In this document: one piece after another, positions 45,116 to 54,050 of the stretch
How the letters are laid out: each line of letters begins with the position of its first letter
How positions within the stretch are numbered: position 1 is the first letter of the stretch
Source: a gamma proteobacterium symbiont of Ctena orbiculata
Lineage (GTDB): Bacteria > Pseudomonadota > Gammaproteobacteria > Chromatiales > Chromatiaceae
Direction of reading: 5' to 3'
Length of the DNA: 64,000 nt
Assembly (NCBI GenBank): GCA_003058525.1
Contig: QBVD01000052.1
Coordinates: forward strand, 42,974 to 106,973
Made by a program: the position numbers and the translations under genes
The notes under the pieces: model-generated
The model's database searches: none
What the model was told of the DNA's origin: nothing
Seen by the model: the letters and a program-made list of their open reading frames with translations, nothing else

Positions 45116-48100
45116 ATGATAAACGAGCATCAGGGTTATACAAGCAGAAGCGTAATGTCTCTATTTGTATTGTCATTGCTGTTTCTGTCTACAAATGTTA
45201 ACGCGGGTGATGTCACGCTTAATGTAGTGGGACCTGATGGCGCAGCTGTGCCGGGTTTTCGCTATATCTTTCAGGAAGACACAACCTATGCTGTCGACCC
45301 CAATAATCCTGCGACGACCGCTGATGGCCTCTTGTCATTGGGTTTTCATGCAAGTAACCATCCACCAGCCACTCGAGATGTGGCAGGTCAGGCTGAGAAC
45401 CTGAGTGGCAATGAGGATACCAATTCAGCCACAATCACTGGTCTGCCTGACACGCGTTACTATGTTTCAGTGCTGCCTTACAGCGGTCACAGCATCAGTG
45501 GCGCCCCGATAGAGGTTGTCCCTGGTGCAAATGAACTGACTGTGACAGTGCAGCCCCATCCGATCCCCACAGCTCAGATCTCGATCTATCTGTTTGAGGA
45601 TAACCATCCCATCAACGGTGTGCCTGACCTCCCTCAAGAGGCCAACGATGGCAGCGTTGACTGGACCCAGTTTTCGCTGTTTCTGGAAGAGCCGGGCGGT
45701 CGTTACGGCATCGCGGGCGGCCAGGTGATTCAGGATGCCTTCGGGAATCCGCTTGGCACCGTCTATGATCAGCACTGCCTTGCCGATGGATCGCCTGCGT
45801 ACCTGCGTGATGGTGCCGGCAATATCGTGATCATTGGTGGTGAGCCAGTACTTTTAATCGATCACTTCTGCTTCGATGCCGAAGGTAATCCTATCGTGCT
45901 CGAGATGGGTGACGGCACCATGCACCCAAACCCAGACGGCACTTTGACGGTAAAAAATATCGCCCCGGGTAAATACGGTGTTGTGATCATCCCACCCACC
46001 AATCCCGACGATAATATCGGTTGGCAGCAGACCAGCACCATCGAAGGCAGCAAGGTCATCGATGCCTGGGTCAAGGCCAATGAACCGCCGGTCTTTGTCG
46101 AGTTCGGATTGCCGGGGCCCCATGTATTCGTCGGTTTTGTAAAAGCTACAGCTGATGGCGGTATGCCGGGTGCGCCAGGTCCGCAACCGGGTGAGCAGAT
46201 AGCTACCGTGAGCGGCACTGTCACTGACATGCATATGTCGCGCGTCACACGCCAACCGACATTCGAGTTCTTTTCCGGCCGCCCGTTCCCGGGTTGCTGG
46301 GTTGGTATCAACCAAGTGGATGCGGCCGGTGCCCTGGGCCAGGGTATCGAAGCAGCCCCCTGTGACGGGGATAGCGGTTTCTCGTTTGATCTGCCTCCCG
46401 GCAGCTATCAGCTGGCGATCTGGGATGCAAACCTGGATGTGGTCTTCGCCGCAAACCCGTTCAGCGTGGATGCCACAGGTGGTACTTGTAATGGCGGCAA
46501 TAGCTGCGCCTTCGGTGAAGTGGCCGTATTCAATTGGTTTACCCGTCTGAACACCGGCGTTTTCCTGGACGAAGACTTGGATGGTTTCTGGGACCAGGGC
46601 GAACCAGGGCTTGGCAACGGTGAACGGGGTATCGGCCCCGAGAGCCAGGATGTGACCCTGCGCTGGCGCGACGGTAGCGTCTATCAGAACTTTCCCACCG
46701 ACCATGAGGGTCTTGCGCCATTCGACGAGGTCTTCCCCTTCTTCCATTGGCTGGTGGCTGAGGTCAGCTTTGCCAACAAGAAGGCGACCGGCGCCACTTT
46801 TGTGGTCGATGCGGGTGGTCCAGTGGATACCGCCAATGGTGATTTCCCCGGTTTTGGTGAGCTGAATCCGCAACCTCAGTTCTGTACACCGGCGATTGCC
46901 GCAAATGCGGAAGATCCTAACTTTGGATGTACCCCAGGCGATGCGCTGATCAATCCGAACACCACTGACAACCTGTCGCGCACGGAAACCGGTGCGGTGC
47001 TGACCCAGGGCTTCCAGGGCTTCCTCGGCCAGACCAGTGTGATGCAGTTCGGTAAGGTGGATTACATCTCTATTACACCACCCTACAACGATGGAACATT
47101 CCATCCGCCTGAGTTTGTCGGTGAGAACGGCGGTATCTCCGGTATGGTCTTCTATGCCACCACCCGCGCGGAGAACGAACCGCAATTCGCCGCCGCCGAG
47201 GAGTGGGAGCCGGGTGTACCCCGGGTTCAGCTGGCCCTCTATGCCGACGGTGACATCGACTGTCCCGCCCTCGCTGGCCAGGTGAATTGTGACATCGACT
47301 GGAATAACGATGGCACATTGGATCCCGACGATGGTGTGGTCGAGAATATTAATGGCATACCCGGTATTCAGTATGCCGATGTGGACAACCATCCGTTCGG
47401 TTTTGCCGAGGGTGCAGCACCCGGTCCGGAGGATATCGACAGAAACGGCAATGGCGCATTTGATCTGGGCGACGCCCTGCAAGTGACCTGGACCGACAGC
47501 TGGGACGATAGCCTGCCCGAAGGCTGTCAAGGCCTGAACAATATCCCGGGTATCCCTGTCGAGCCGCCTATCACTGATGAACGCTGCTTCGACGGTCTGC
47601 GTAACTTCAATCAGGTCAGACCCGGCGTTTTCGATGGTGGATTCGCCTTTGAAGAGTATGACATGGACTACCTGGGCAGCCTGGCTGGCCAGAGTGGCAA
47701 CGTCACTATCATGAATAACTTCTTCGCGGATCGAAATGCAGCCGTCAGTACGGTTGCCGCAGCAACCGGAAAGGCGCTTGAGCTACCCGAGCAATGGATT
47801 CTCCCCGGTGACTATATTGTCGAGATGGCGACACCTCCGGGTTATGAAAGTCTCAAAGAGGAGCATAAGAACGTCGATTTCGGTGACGAATATACACCCT
47901 CACTGCAAGCGCTGCCCGTGGCCTGTGTGGGTGACCCCCGTACGGTGCCTCAGTACCTGACCATGGTGACCAGGGACGGCAGCGGTACCGATCCGGGCGA
48001 CGGCAGTAACCTGGTTGATGCCGCGCTGCTGGGCGACGAGGATGTGTTTGCGCCGTTCGCCAATGAGACGCGTCCCAGTTGCGATCGCAAACTGGTGCCG

Positions 48101-51100
48101 CTTTCATCCGGTCAGAACGCTGCCGCTGAGTTCTTCCTCATGACCCATGTGCCGCTTGCCGGCAATGTGTCAGGGGTGGTCCTCAACGACCTGGCCAACG
48201 AGTTCAATCCGAACTCCCCGGCCTTCGGCGAAAAGTTCGCGCCGCGTAACATACCGATCTCCTTCTATGACTGGAACGGCAACGAAGTCAATCGTATTTA
48301 TGCGGATCAGTACGGTCGCTACAACCTGATGGTGCCCTCGACCTCCACGGCGAATCTGGGGATTCCATCGGGTATGTCACCCAACATGCTGGTTTCCTGT
48401 ATGAATGATGCGGGACCGATCGATAATCCCGCTTATTTGGTCGATGCCGATAATGACGGACTTGACGACAACACGGGTGCGCCCGCCAAGATCGTCGATC
48501 CGAACTTCAAGACCCAGTACAGCCAGTTCTGCTACACCTTCCAGTACATGCCCGGCGTTATCACCTATCTGGATACGCCTGTGGTACCGGTTGCCGCACA
48601 TGCGGACAGGGAGACCTTCCCGCTGGATTGTGAGCAGACCGACAATACACCTATGATATCGTCAGTCACCCGGACGGGCGGGCTGCCCGGTCCTTTCGGT
48701 CTGGCCGGCGATACCATTCGCATCAATTCAATGGGTGAAGTGCTTGTGCCCAATCCCTATTGGGATGGCGTGATTCCTGCGGAGAAGCTGATAACGCGTG
48801 ACTACAGCTTCAACCCAGGTGTTCCAGGTATGGAATCGCGGGCATTCCTCATCGATCTGGATGATCCAACAGTGCCGATCGAGCTCTCTTCCTACAGCGC
48901 TCGAAATGAAAATTTTCTTGAAGGCACTATCCCCGCAGTCGGTCCAGGTGAGTACCAGGTCATGGTCTCCAATGGTGATGTCAGTTCACCGGTAGGAGTC
49001 ACTCTGACTGTGGGTGTTGATGTGACCGGTCTCGGCGAACGTGCCCCCAGGGCCAATTACAATGCAGCAAACCAGGCAGCCACAACGTCAGCGGTCTGGC
49101 GCGTACCGGGTGATTTCGCCACCATTCAGGAGGCGATTGGCGATCCGGTCAACAATCCAGCCGGACCTTCCGCTGCCGCTGGTGACCTGATTCTCGTTGC
49201 GCCGGGTGACTATGACGAGATGGTGATCATGTGGAAACCTGTCAAGCTGCAAGGTTGGGGTGCCGGTGCGGTTACCCTGAATGCCAGACAGGTGCCCACC
49301 GAAAAGGTTGCCAACTGGCGTAATCTGGCCACCACGCTGGAGTCCAATGGCTCGATCTCACTCCTGCCGGGTCAGGCCCTGGCGCCATTCGGTTTCCCCG
49401 GACTGGGTGCGCAACTCTTCCCGACAGAAGAGGGTGCAGGTATCTTCGTGGCCGGCACCAACAGCGGTGGCAACCGTTTCGGCCATCCCAGGAATCGTGG
49501 TGCCCGTATCGATGGTTTCACCATAATCGGTGCCAGCACCGGCGGTGGCATTGTCGCCAACGGCTATAACCAGTGGTTGAATATCTCCAACAATAAGATT
49601 ACCGCCAACTCCGGTTTCTACGGTGGCGGTATCCGTGTCGGTCATCCTCAGTTGACCCATGAGATCGAAACTGAAGACGATCCGGATTTCATTGAGGAGA
49701 ATGACAACTATGCGGTAGGCACGCTGGTCTATACCGACAGCCGAAACGACCGCGTCAATATCCATCACAACCTGGTACAGAAGAACGGTGTACTGAACGG
49801 TGCAGGTGCCGGTATCTCGCTGAATACAGGCGCTGACGCCTACCGGGTGAGAAACAACTGGGTATGCGGTAACTTCGCTCAAGGAAGCGGCGCCGGTATC
49901 GCTCACCTGGGTCTCAACCGGGGCGGCATCATTGAGGATAATATGGTTATCTTCAATGAGTCCTTCCAGCAGACACCGGGAACTTCGCCGGATGGTGGCG
50001 GTATCTATATCGCCGGACAGCCCGCGCTGGTGCCTGAGGCAGAGACAGGGCTGATGTTGTCACCCGGTACCGGTAACGTGACCGTCGACGCCAACATCAT
50101 CCGCGGTAACCTGGCGGGTGCCGGCGATGGCGGCGGTATCAGCATCACCAGCGTCAATGGACAGGATATCCCGCAAAGTCGCTTTGCTGCAGATGGCGAA
50201 GAGAGCGATGAATGGATCAGAGGCCGCTGGTACGGCGTCAACCTGTTCAACAACATGGTCAATAACAATGTGGCCGGAGTAGCAGGTGGTGGTTTATCGA
50301 TACTCGACTCCCCGAAGGTTGTGATTCGCAACAACACGGTGGCGAGAAACGATTCAACCTCGACCGGTTCCCAGGCGTTTGCCGATCCGGCCAATCCGAA
50401 TGAGTCGCAACCGTTGCCGGCGGGTATCGTATCGCGGACCCATAGTAATGATATGGCGCAGGCCATGGCGCTCGCGATCGACTCCTATGATGAGGATGAC
50501 AATCCGGCGCCGGGCGCAATGACGCAGAACGCAACTTACAGCAACCCGACGTTGCGTGACACCATCGTTTACCACAATCGTTCATTCTACTGGTCCAACA
50601 ACGGCGATCCGACACAGCTCACAGGCGGTCTGCTGCCGGATTGTGCCGGTTGTGCACTGACGGACTATGAGGCTTATACCAATGATATGGGTGTAGTGAC
50701 CGGTGTCACCGAGAGCACAACGGATCTGTTGCGGCCTCGTTACTGCCTGCTGCAGGATGGTACCGAGTACGACACAGCCAGCGGTACAAACGAGCTGATT
50801 ACCGGTGATGTGGGATTTGTCAATCCGGTCTACAACGAAGCGACCGACAGTCTGCTGTTCCCAGAGTTCAAGGTGATACAGGCGGCCGGGGCCTTCGACG
50901 AGGGTGGCAACTTCCTGCAGGTCAGTTTCGGTCCTGTCACGCTGGTTGATTCCCTCGGTGCGCTTTATGACTATCACCTGGCGGCAGGCAATCAGGCTGA
51001 CAACCAGGGTGGTCCCACCGGTGGCAGCCGTACACAGGTCGATTTCGACAATGATCCAAGACCCGCCACGGGTTCTGATATCGGCGCCGATGAACTGGCG

Positions 51101-51106
51101 CCTTAG
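45116..51106 (+). CDS. Very large secreted protein: Ca-binding repeats plus parallel beta-helix
   Basis: A 1996-residue exported protein with a Sec signal peptide (about 1-31, cleavage near VNA). The N-terminal two thirds look like a series of beta-sandwich domains of the SdrD-B/carboxypeptidase-regulatory type (for example SGTVTDMHMSRV and SGVVLNDLANEF). They carry Asp-rich loops of EF-hand/dockerin style: DEDLDGFWDQGEPG (about 481), DIDWNNDGTLDPDDG (about 725), DIDRNGNGAFDLGD (about 776) and DADNDGLDDN (about 1110). A TIG-like domain lies near 1178-1300. From about 1333 (FATIQEAIGDP, LILVAPGDYDE) to the end it is a right-handed parallel beta-helix with repeated NN-x-I-x-x-N turns. There is no copper-oxidase histidine motif. 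It leads the cluster of cupredoxin proteins and is plausibly the extracellular scaffold. Function unknown. Confidence 0.85.
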   Translation: MINEHQGYTSRSVMSLFVLSLLFLSTNVNAGDVTLNVVGPDGAAVPGFRYIFQEDTTYAVDPNNPATTADGLLSLGFHASNHPPATRDVAGQAENLSGNEDTNSATITGLPDTRYYVSVLPYSGHSISGAPIEVVPGANELTVTVQPHPIPTAQISIYLFEDNHPINGVPDLPQEANDGSVDWTQFSLFLEEPGGRYGIAGGQVIQDAFGNPLGTVYDQHCLADGSPAYLRDGAGNIVIIGGEPVLLIDHFCFDAEGNPIVLEMGDGTMHPNPDGTLTVKNIAPGKYGVVIIPPTNPDDNIGWQQTSTIEGSKVIDAWVKANEPPVFVEFGLPGPHVFVGFVKATADGGMPGAPGPQPGEQIATVSGTVTDMHMSRVTRQPTFEFFSGRPFPGCWVGINQVDAAGALGQGIEAAPCDGDSGFSFDLPPGSYQLAIWDANLDVVFAANPFSVDATGGTCNGGNSCAFGEVAVFNWFTRLNTGVFLDEDLDGFWDQGEPGLGNGERGIGPESQDVTLRWRDGSVYQNFPTDHEGLAPFDEVFPFFHWLVAEVSFANKKATGATFVVDAGGPVDTANGDFPGFGELNPQPQFCTPAIAANAEDPNFGCTPGDALINPNTTDNLSRTETGAVLTQGFQGFLGQTSVMQFGKVDYISITPPYNDGTFHPPEFVGENGGISGMVFYATTRAENEPQFAAAEEWEPGVPRVQLALYADGDIDCPALAGQVNCDIDWNNDGTLDPDDGVVENINGIPGIQYADVDNHPFGFAEGAAPGPEDIDRNGNGAFDLGDALQVTWTDSWDDSLPEGCQGLNNIPGIPVEPPITDERCFDGLRNFNQVRPGVFDGGFAFEEYDMDYLGSLAGQSGNVTIMNNFFADRNAAVSTVAAATGKALELPEQWILPGDYIVEMATPPGYESLKEEHKNVDFGDEYTPSLQALPVACVGDPRTVPQYLTMVTRDGSGTDPGDGSNLVDAALLGDEDVFAPFANETRPSCDRKLVPLSSGQNAAAEFFLMTHVPLAGNVSGVVLNDLANEFNPNSPAFGEKFAPRNIPISFYDWNGNEVNRIYADQYGRYNLMVPSTSTANLGIPSGMSPNMLVSCMNDAGPIDNPAYLVDADNDGLDDNTGAPAKIVDPNFKTQYSQFCYTFQYMPGVITYLDTPVVPVAAHADRETFPLDCEQTDNTPMISSVTRTGGLPGPFGLAGDTIRINSMGEVLVPNPYWDGVIPAEKLITRDYSFNPGVPGMESRAFLIDLDDPTVPIELSSYSARNENFLEGTIPAVGPGEYQVMVSNGDVSSPVGVTLTVGVDVTGLGERAPRANYNAANQAATTSAVWRVPGDFATIQEAIGDPVNNPAGPSAAAGDLILVAPGDYDEMVIMWKPVKLQGWGAGAVTLNARQVPTEKVANWRNLATTLESNGSISLLPGQALAPFGFPGLGAQLFPTEEGAGIFVAGTNSGGNRFGHPRNRGARIDGFTIIGASTGGGIVANGYNQWLNISNNKITANSGFYGGGIRVGHPQLTHEIETEDDPDFIEENDNYAVGTLVYTDSRNDRVNIHHNLVQKNGVLNGAGAGISLNTGADAYRVRNNWVCGNFAQGSGAGIAHLGLNRGGIIEDNMVIFNESFQQTPGTSPDGGGIYIAGQPALVPEAETGLMLSPGTGNVTVDANIIRGNLAGAGDGGGISITSVNGQDIPQSRFAADGEESDEWIRGRWYGVNLFNNMVNNNVAGVAGGGLSILDSPKVVIRNNTVARNDSTSTGSQAFADPANPNESQPLPAGIVSRTHSNDMAQAMALAIDSYDEDDNPAPGAMTQNATYSNPTLRDTIVYHNRSFYWSNNGDPTQLTGGLLPDCAGCALTDYEAYTNDMGVVTGVTESTTDLLRPRYCLLQDGTEYDTASGTNELITGDVGFVNPVYNEATDSLLFPEFKVIQAAGAFDEGGNFLQVSFGPVTLVDSLGALYDYHLAAGNQADNQGGPTGGSRTQVDFDNDPRPATGSDIGADELAP

Positions 51107-51245
51107 TAAAGGGTAGTGTGGCAATGAAACAGACAAAGAATCATACAAGCATCACGACCCATGCTACCGACGTCAGATTGATCGTAGTGGTGGGTCACCG
51201 AGTAATCACAAACGGCGGTTACAAGATCACGAGGAGTAACGCCCA

Positions 51246-52601
51246 ATGAAAACTTATCGTAAAAACATACTTGCAGGGGCAATTGCCCTCACGTTGTTGG
51301 GGTTCGTTGGTACCGCCAGTGCCGTGGTCAATGTTCAGTGTCCAGGGGATTTAGACGGGGACGCAACTGTCGATGTTGGACCTGGCCATCCCGATTACAA
51401 TGAGAATGCCAAATGTATGCATCTGATCGCCGGTGACAGCTTTGCAATCATGTCAGACGGCAATCCCCTGTATACCTTCGGTTTTGGTGACAAGACAGGG
51501 AACGGCAACACACCCGACACGGTGATCGGCAATGGTATCCTGGCGGCCGAGTGGCCCGGACCCACCATCGAACTGGATCAAGGGCAGGAGTTCTTTCTCA
51601 ATCTGACCAACGTGGGTACAGTGATCCGACCCGATCTGTTCGATCCGCATACGGTTCATTTCCATGGCTTCCCCAACGCCTCCGCGGCTTTCGACGGTGT
51701 ACCCGAGGTTTCGATCTCCATCAATATGGGGTCGACACTGACCTACTACTACAACATCGTCGAGCCCGGTACCTATATCTATCACTGCCACGTGGAAGCC
51801 ACTGAGCACATGGAGATGGGTATGTTGGCCAATCTCTACGTGCATCCGATTCAGGACGAGATCGGTTGTTTCGATATGGTCGATAACCCGGGTACCGCGG
51901 AATATGATCCGGAACCTGTACCGAACGGTGGTTGTGCGCCGGGAACCCGAAAAGATCCTGGCAGCACCGGCCCGACAGGTTACGTATACAACGATAACGA
52001 CGGCTCCACGGCTTGGGATGTGGAAGTGGCGCTGCAGTTCTCAAGCTTCGATGGCAACTTCCATGACGCCAGTCTTTTCGTTCAGCCTCTGCCGTTTGCG
52101 GATCTTGAAGGTAATTATCCTCAGATCAACGGTCGAGGCTATCCGGATACGGTAAGCCCAGGCGATTTACCGGCACCTACCGATAACCTAACGCCGGTGG
52201 CAGGTCATCCTGCAGGTAAAGTGACTGGCAATCCCGGTGAAATCCTGAACAATGGCGATCCCACTCAGACGATGGATTCCGTCATTGAGGTCAATCAGGG
52301 CGAGCGTCTCTTGCTGCGTCTGTCGAATGTGGGCCTTGACCGCTTCTGGACCATCACCGCCATGGGTCTGAAGATGAAGATCGTCGGTACCGGTGCACGT
52401 CAGATGCGCGGAAGTGATGGTAAAAATCTCTACCGTGAAACGGCATCACTCAACTTCGGTGGCGGTGAGACCACCGATGTCATCATCGATACAGCCGATG
52501 TGGCACCTGGCACCTATTTCCTCCATGCCACAGAAGTACATCAGATGAGTAATGCGACACAGCTGGATGGCGGCATGATAACCGAGATTGTTGTCAACTG
52601 A
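51246..52601 (+). CDS. Two-domain multicopper-oxidase-like protein (T1 site plus half trinuclear site)
   Basis: Exported cupredoxin protein of 451 residues; signal peptide 1-26 (TASA cleavage). Domain 1 has HTVHFHGF (His135, His138, His140) and YHCHVEATEHMEMGM (His180, Cys181, His182, His188, Met193). These match the third and fourth copper motifs of laccases, so this domain can supply a complete type 1 copper site and half of the trinuclear T2/T3 ligands. Spacing from Cys181 to His188 is two residues longer than in laccases. Domain 2 (about 340-451) retains only a degenerate FLHATEVHQM stretch. GAGGAG lies upstream of ATG 51246. It shares the N-terminal YTFGFGD motif with the next gene's YMWGFGD. 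The missing ligands appear in that next protein. Confidence 0.85.
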   Translation: MKTYRKNILAGAIALTLLGFVGTASAVVNVQCPGDLDGDATVDVGPGHPDYNENAKCMHLIAGDSFAIMSDGNPLYTFGFGDKTGNGNTPDTVIGNGILAAEWPGPTIELDQGQEFFLNLTNVGTVIRPDLFDPHTVHFHGFPNASAAFDGVPEVSISINMGSTLTYYYNIVEPGTYIYHCHVEATEHMEMGMLANLYVHPIQDEIGCFDMVDNPGTAEYDPEPVPNGGCAPGTRKDPGSTGPTGYVYNDNDGSTAWDVEVALQFSSFDGNFHDASLFVQPLPFADLEGNYPQINGRGYPDTVSPGDLPAPTDNLTPVAGHPAGKVTGNPGEILNNGDPTQTMDSVIEVNQGERLLLRLSNVGLDRFWTITAMGLKMKIVGTGARQMRGSDGKNLYRETASLNFGGGETTDVIIDTADVAPGTYFLHATEVHQMSNATQLDGGMITEIVVN

Positions 52602-52628
52602 GGCTGGCCGAACTAGGAGATGAGACTA

Positions 52629-54032
52629 ATGAAGAGCATATTCAAAAAACCTGGGCGGTTCATCAGCTTCCTTATGCTGGGCCTTGCAGGTGTCTTCAGT
52701 GCGCCGTTAACCCATGCGGCTCACGACATTCGCGGTATAACAGGTCCCACTTTCAACCTGTATGCCTATCCCTTCAATATGAACCTGCCTGAAGGCACCA
52801 GTTTATACATGTGGGGCTTTGGTGATATGGATGGCGGTGCAAACGCCACTCATGCGGCGGGTGATGGTTATGCACTACCGCAATACCCGGCACCCACCCT
52901 GATTGTCACGGAAGGGGATAGCGTAACCATCAATATCGCCAATTATGGGGTTCCCGAGCCGGTCGGCATCGTTGTTACAGGCCATAACGCGAGTGCGGCC
53001 TGTGCGCCCTTTCCCGGTGGTGGTCCAAGCACCTGTACTGCAGGACTCGTGACCTCGTCCGCTGATATCAATGAAGCGGTGACATACACCTTTACCGCGG
53101 GTTCTCCCGGTACCTATATCTATCACAGCCTGGATGGCGACAATCCCGGACTGCATGCAGAAATGGGGCTGTTGGGGGTGATGATTGTGCGTCCGGCCGA
53201 TTTTGGCGCAGGTCCCAATCGCACGGCCTACGGAGTAGATACCGGTACACAGTACGATCAGGAGAATCTCTACCTCATGACAGAGATTGATCCTGAAATC
53301 CACCTGCAGATGGAGCGTGGACACAGAAGTCATTTCACCCACTCCGATCGGCATGCCAAGATCTGGTTTATCAACGGCCGGGTCTTTCCCGATCTGTTCC
53401 AGGGGGATTACAACCCACTCTTTCCACATCAACCCTATGAGGCACTCGCTATAGCTCAACCGGGTGACATGGTATTGGTGCGTAATATCAATGCGGGACA
53501 CGATTCCCACCCCATGCATTACCATGGTGAGAACCTCACCTTTATCGGTCGCGATGGCAAGATGTTGAGTTCAGACGGCATCGTTTCCGATCTGGGACGT
53601 TCCGACAATACCATCAATTCAGCGCCGAAACAGACTGTTGATGCACTCTGGACCTGGACCGGCAAGGGACTGAATTGGGATATCTATGGACATGATACCG
53701 GCCATGTCTGTATCGATACGGACAATGACGGATTTGGCGATGTTGAGTCCGGCTCCACCTATGATCACGAATATTGTGCCGATCATGGCAAACCGTTGCC
53801 GGTCACGCTGCCAGGTGTGGGCGATCTTTCACTCGGTGGCTGGTGGAGTGGTAGCCCATTCCTCGGCGATACAGGTGATCTGCCTCCCGGTGAAGGCGGT
53901 CTGAATCCCTTTGGCGGCTACTTTCTGGTGTGGCACTCACATGCGGAAAAGGAGCTGACCACATTCGATATCTTCCCCGGCGGCAGCTTGGGCTCCGTGG
54001 TTATTGTGCCTCCCGGCACACCCATCGAATAA
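52629..54032 (+). CDS. Two-domain multicopper-oxidase-like protein (other half of trinuclear site)
   Basis: Exported cupredoxin protein of 467 residues; signal peptide 1-30 (THAA). Domain 1 has a degenerate copper motif (YIYHSLDGDNPGLHAEMG, no Cys). Domain 2 holds HDSHPMHYHGENL (His294, His297, His299) and FLVWHSHAEKEL (His436, His438), matching the first and second trinuclear-site motifs of laccases. There is no Cys for a type 1 copper. With the preceding protein, which has the complementary motifs, it could build one complete multicopper oxidase active site across a subunit interface. ATG 52629 is preferred over 52620 because AGGAG abuts the earlier ATG. A short Ca-loop-like DTDNDGFGD sits near 363. 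Confidence 0.84.
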   Translation: MKSIFKKPGRFISFLMLGLAGVFSAPLTHAAHDIRGITGPTFNLYAYPFNMNLPEGTSLYMWGFGDMDGGANATHAAGDGYALPQYPAPTLIVTEGDSVTINIANYGVPEPVGIVVTGHNASAACAPFPGGGPSTCTAGLVTSSADINEAVTYTFTAGSPGTYIYHSLDGDNPGLHAEMGLLGVMIVRPADFGAGPNRTAYGVDTGTQYDQENLYLMTEIDPEIHLQMERGHRSHFTHSDRHAKIWFINGRVFPDLFQGDYNPLFPHQPYEALAIAQPGDMVLVRNINAGHDSHPMHYHGENLTFIGRDGKMLSSDGIVSDLGRSDNTINSAPKQTVDALWTWTGKGLNWDIYGHDTGHVCIDTDNDGFGDVESGSTYDHEYCADHGKPLPVTLPGVGDLSLGGWWSGSPFLGDTGDLPPGEGGLNPFGGYFLVWHSHAEKELTTFDIFPGGSLGSVVIVPPGTPIE

Positions 54033-54050
54033 GCGTGGGAGGGCACGAAC

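Noticed and set aside
45854..47530. Open frame of 558 codons on the minus strand inside the giant gene
   Set aside because: Antisense shadow of a GC-biased coding region; no signal peptide, no domain pattern.
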